Shown: positions 62,495 to 64,000 of the stretch, in pieces
How positions within the stretch are numbered: the stretch's first letter is position 1
Layout: every line of letters starts with the position of its first letter
Assembly (NCBI RefSeq): GCF_021130785.1
Contig: NC_060207.1
Coordinates: forward strand, 197,420,001-197,484,000
DNA: 64,000 nt
DNA from: Homalodisca vitripennis
Taxonomy: Eukaryota; Arthropoda; Insecta; Hemiptera; Cicadellidae
Direction: 5' to 3'
Made by a program: the position numbers and the translations under genes
The notes under the pieces: generated by a model
Databases searched by the model: none
Told to the model about the DNA's origin: nothing
What the model saw: the letters and a program-made list of their open reading frames with translations, nothing else

Positions 62495-62870
62495 ATAAGG
62501 TAGGGGTACGCCACATAACGTGTCCATTAACAAACTTAGCGGCTGTTATATGCAACATTTAAAATCTCTAGCTACACGCGTTATTACCTCCATTCGTTAG
62601 AATTTGGTTGTATTTTATTTGTTTATATTTCTTTTATTCTACGATGTCGTCGTTGTCATTATTGTTACCCATAATACCAATGTCAAGATTTTGTCTAACG
62701 CTAAAGTAAACCCCATGGGTTGCATACGCTATAATCGAACTTGAAGTTGCATGTATCTGTATATAAAAGGCAAAACCCTCACTAACTCATAACTAATTCT
62801 TCAATTTCCACGTATCTCAGAAAGTATAAATTTGGCACACGTATGCCTCATGACTTAAAGGTAATAAATA
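62495..62870 (+). repeat. Copy of the 'CGCTCAGCC' dispersed family
   Basis: This shows GGTAGGGGTACGCCACATAA, then TTATTCTACGATGTCGTCGT, TGTTACCCATAATACCAATGT, TGTCTAACGCTAAAGTAAAC, CCCATGG and ATAATCGAACTTG in family order. Together with 49015-49460 it indicates a full-length unit of about 400-450 bp. Confidence 0.55.
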
Positions 62871-63164
62871 AAATATTTTCTCACATATCAAACATTCGTA
62901 GATTTTGAAAACGAAAGGAGAACTATATTCCGTTTTCTAAATCCTTACTTTCCAAGAAAGACGAAATTTAAAACTCAGTGTAAGATAATTTATTAAATTG
63001 CGTTAAACACTAAATTATAATTGGAACACTGTGGCTGAGTCACCACATAACAATTTGGGTCACGAAATGATGGTGACGAACGTGATATGAAATGACGCTC
63101 TGCCCGCTAACCAAACCGTGTGTGAGGGTACGAGTGTTGAGGTGGCGGCCAACCACAGACTCAC

Positions 63165-63223
63165 CCGATGTCACACCAACTCCGGCTCTCCGGCGCGGCG
63201 CCACTGTAAACGTTGTTCATCAT
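63165..63223 (-). CDS. Candidate first coding exon, minus strand
   Basis: On the minus strand ATGATG at 63223 is preceded by GAAACA, a good insect start context, and opens 59 nt reading MMNNVYSGAAPESRSWCDI plus two bases. It ends exactly at a splice donor, GGGTGAGT (63164-63159), and the in-frame TGA lies inside that donor, so the frame closes unless it is spliced. The exon is rich in GC and CpG (CGGCGCGGCGCC), very unlike the AT-rich surroundings. I do not recognise the protein. A short upstream ATG (ATGAAACAATGA) overlaps the start. The next exon should lie at lower coordinates and begin in a phase that completes GGN; I could not find it. Confidence 0.3.
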
Positions 63224-64000
63224 TGTTTCATTTTGCACTTTAAAACCACATATAGACTTTACTAAATTTACATTTTCTTTCTACTTTTGCATTTATTGCT
63301 GTGAAAGTAGCAATAATTACCTTTCCATATGTTCATGTATCAATCGGAACATTTACTTTTTATAGTTTGAATTGCTCTTTGCAGTTTTTCGTGACACTGT
63401 ACGTTTTTTGAGTACTGTATCAAAGAAGTTGGCAGTATTTCAAATTGAAACTCTAAGATAAATACACTTATAAACAAAATACTAATAGTCTATTCTTCTT
63501 TATTAATTACCCTACAGAGCTTTATTGAAATCCGAGTTGTCCGCCGATCTGATCCGTAGATGGTGACCGAAAGATCCTAGAAATTAGGAACTCAGCACTT
63601 AGTTTCGTATAAAAGGAGGGAGAAACTTTACTTATTTTTTTATGAAAGGGTCCGTTTGAATGCCTAGACTCGTTTGTATGATAACTCTTGATAGATAGGT
63701 CCACTTTTATCTTGATACGAGAAAGAATTCTATCTCGACCTATCCACTTGTGTGGAAAGTTTTTCGTTATATTATGTCAAGGCTTTCAATTCCAGTAAGA
63801 GTCGATAGTCGGTTGTATCTGTTTATAAGTACGTAGGTTGCAGTGGACTTAGTTTACTACTATTCCGGCTGCTTAAAAATATTGTTTCTGTTATTATAAC
63901 GTTTTACGTGTATTTGTGTGTGCTCATTTAAAAATAAAAGGAATTTAAGACACGTAATTCAAAATATGGCGTTGTCTTTGTGGTTTGCTCAGTGTTTGAC
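63224..64000. other. Possible upstream region of the minus-strand candidate gene
   Basis: There is no recognisable gene or repeat. If the exon at 63165-63223 is real, its promoter would lie here; I see no unmistakable TATA box or initiator. A plus-strand ATG at 63966 begins an open frame that runs off the window end and cannot be judged. Confidence 0.3.

Noticed and set aside
63966..64000. Start of a plus-strand gene at the window edge
   Set aside because: Only eleven codons are visible before the end, with no promoter or other support.

Overview
The window is AT-rich animal DNA, most likely from an arthropod with a large, repeat-filled genome. The grounds are a broken insect-type mariner-superfamily transposase, tRNA-derived SINE-like sequences, palindromic dispersed repeats, long (TA)n and (TG)n tracts, and a near-absence of long open frames. 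I cannot name the species. No complete host gene is visible. The longest open frames, about 100 to 135 codons, are no longer than expected by chance at this base composition, or they lie in repeats.

The best-supported content is mobile or repetitive. (1) At 11677-13727 a 2,051-bp element with 279-bp terminal inverted repeats and a TA target duplication carries a minus-strand transposase of about 361 codons, broken by two net +1 frameshifts. (2) At 19901-20675 a 775-bp foldback element has about 264-bp arms. It still holds the last 22 codons of a related transposase, so it looks like an internal-deletion derivative. (3) At 3529-3827 and 59691-60115 there are two palindromic copies of one repeat family. 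Each arm has the order CTGAAGA, hairpin, GAAAC, which resembles a hammerhead-ribozyme core; diverged relatives lie at about 18.2, 24.2, 42.6, 44.2 and 61.4 kb. (4) At 50286-54430 about 44 copies of a 94-bp satellite form a six-monomer higher-order repeat (about 571 bp) that changes to a four-monomer pattern near the distal end. An exact 11-bp inverted repeat flanks the array. (5) tRNA-like SINE heads lie at 38154-38240 (minus) and about 35325-35450 (plus). (6) A degenerate family sharing the phrase 'TTCGCTAACGCTCAGCCAA' recurs about ten times. (7) Microsatellites, perfect hairpins and possible non-LTR 3' tails fill other places.

Three short stretches may be host exons next to consensus splice donors. 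The best is a CpG-rich candidate first coding exon on the minus strand at 63165-63223, with a good start context and a GTGAGT donor. The others are at 47720-47819 (minus) and 56369-56393 (plus). If the 63-kb exon is real, much of the window could be intron or downstream flank of that gene, with 63224-64000 as its upstream region.

In the satellite, near-identical higher-order copies differ largely by extra single bases. This suggests residual long-read assembly errors, which could also account for at least one transposase frameshift.
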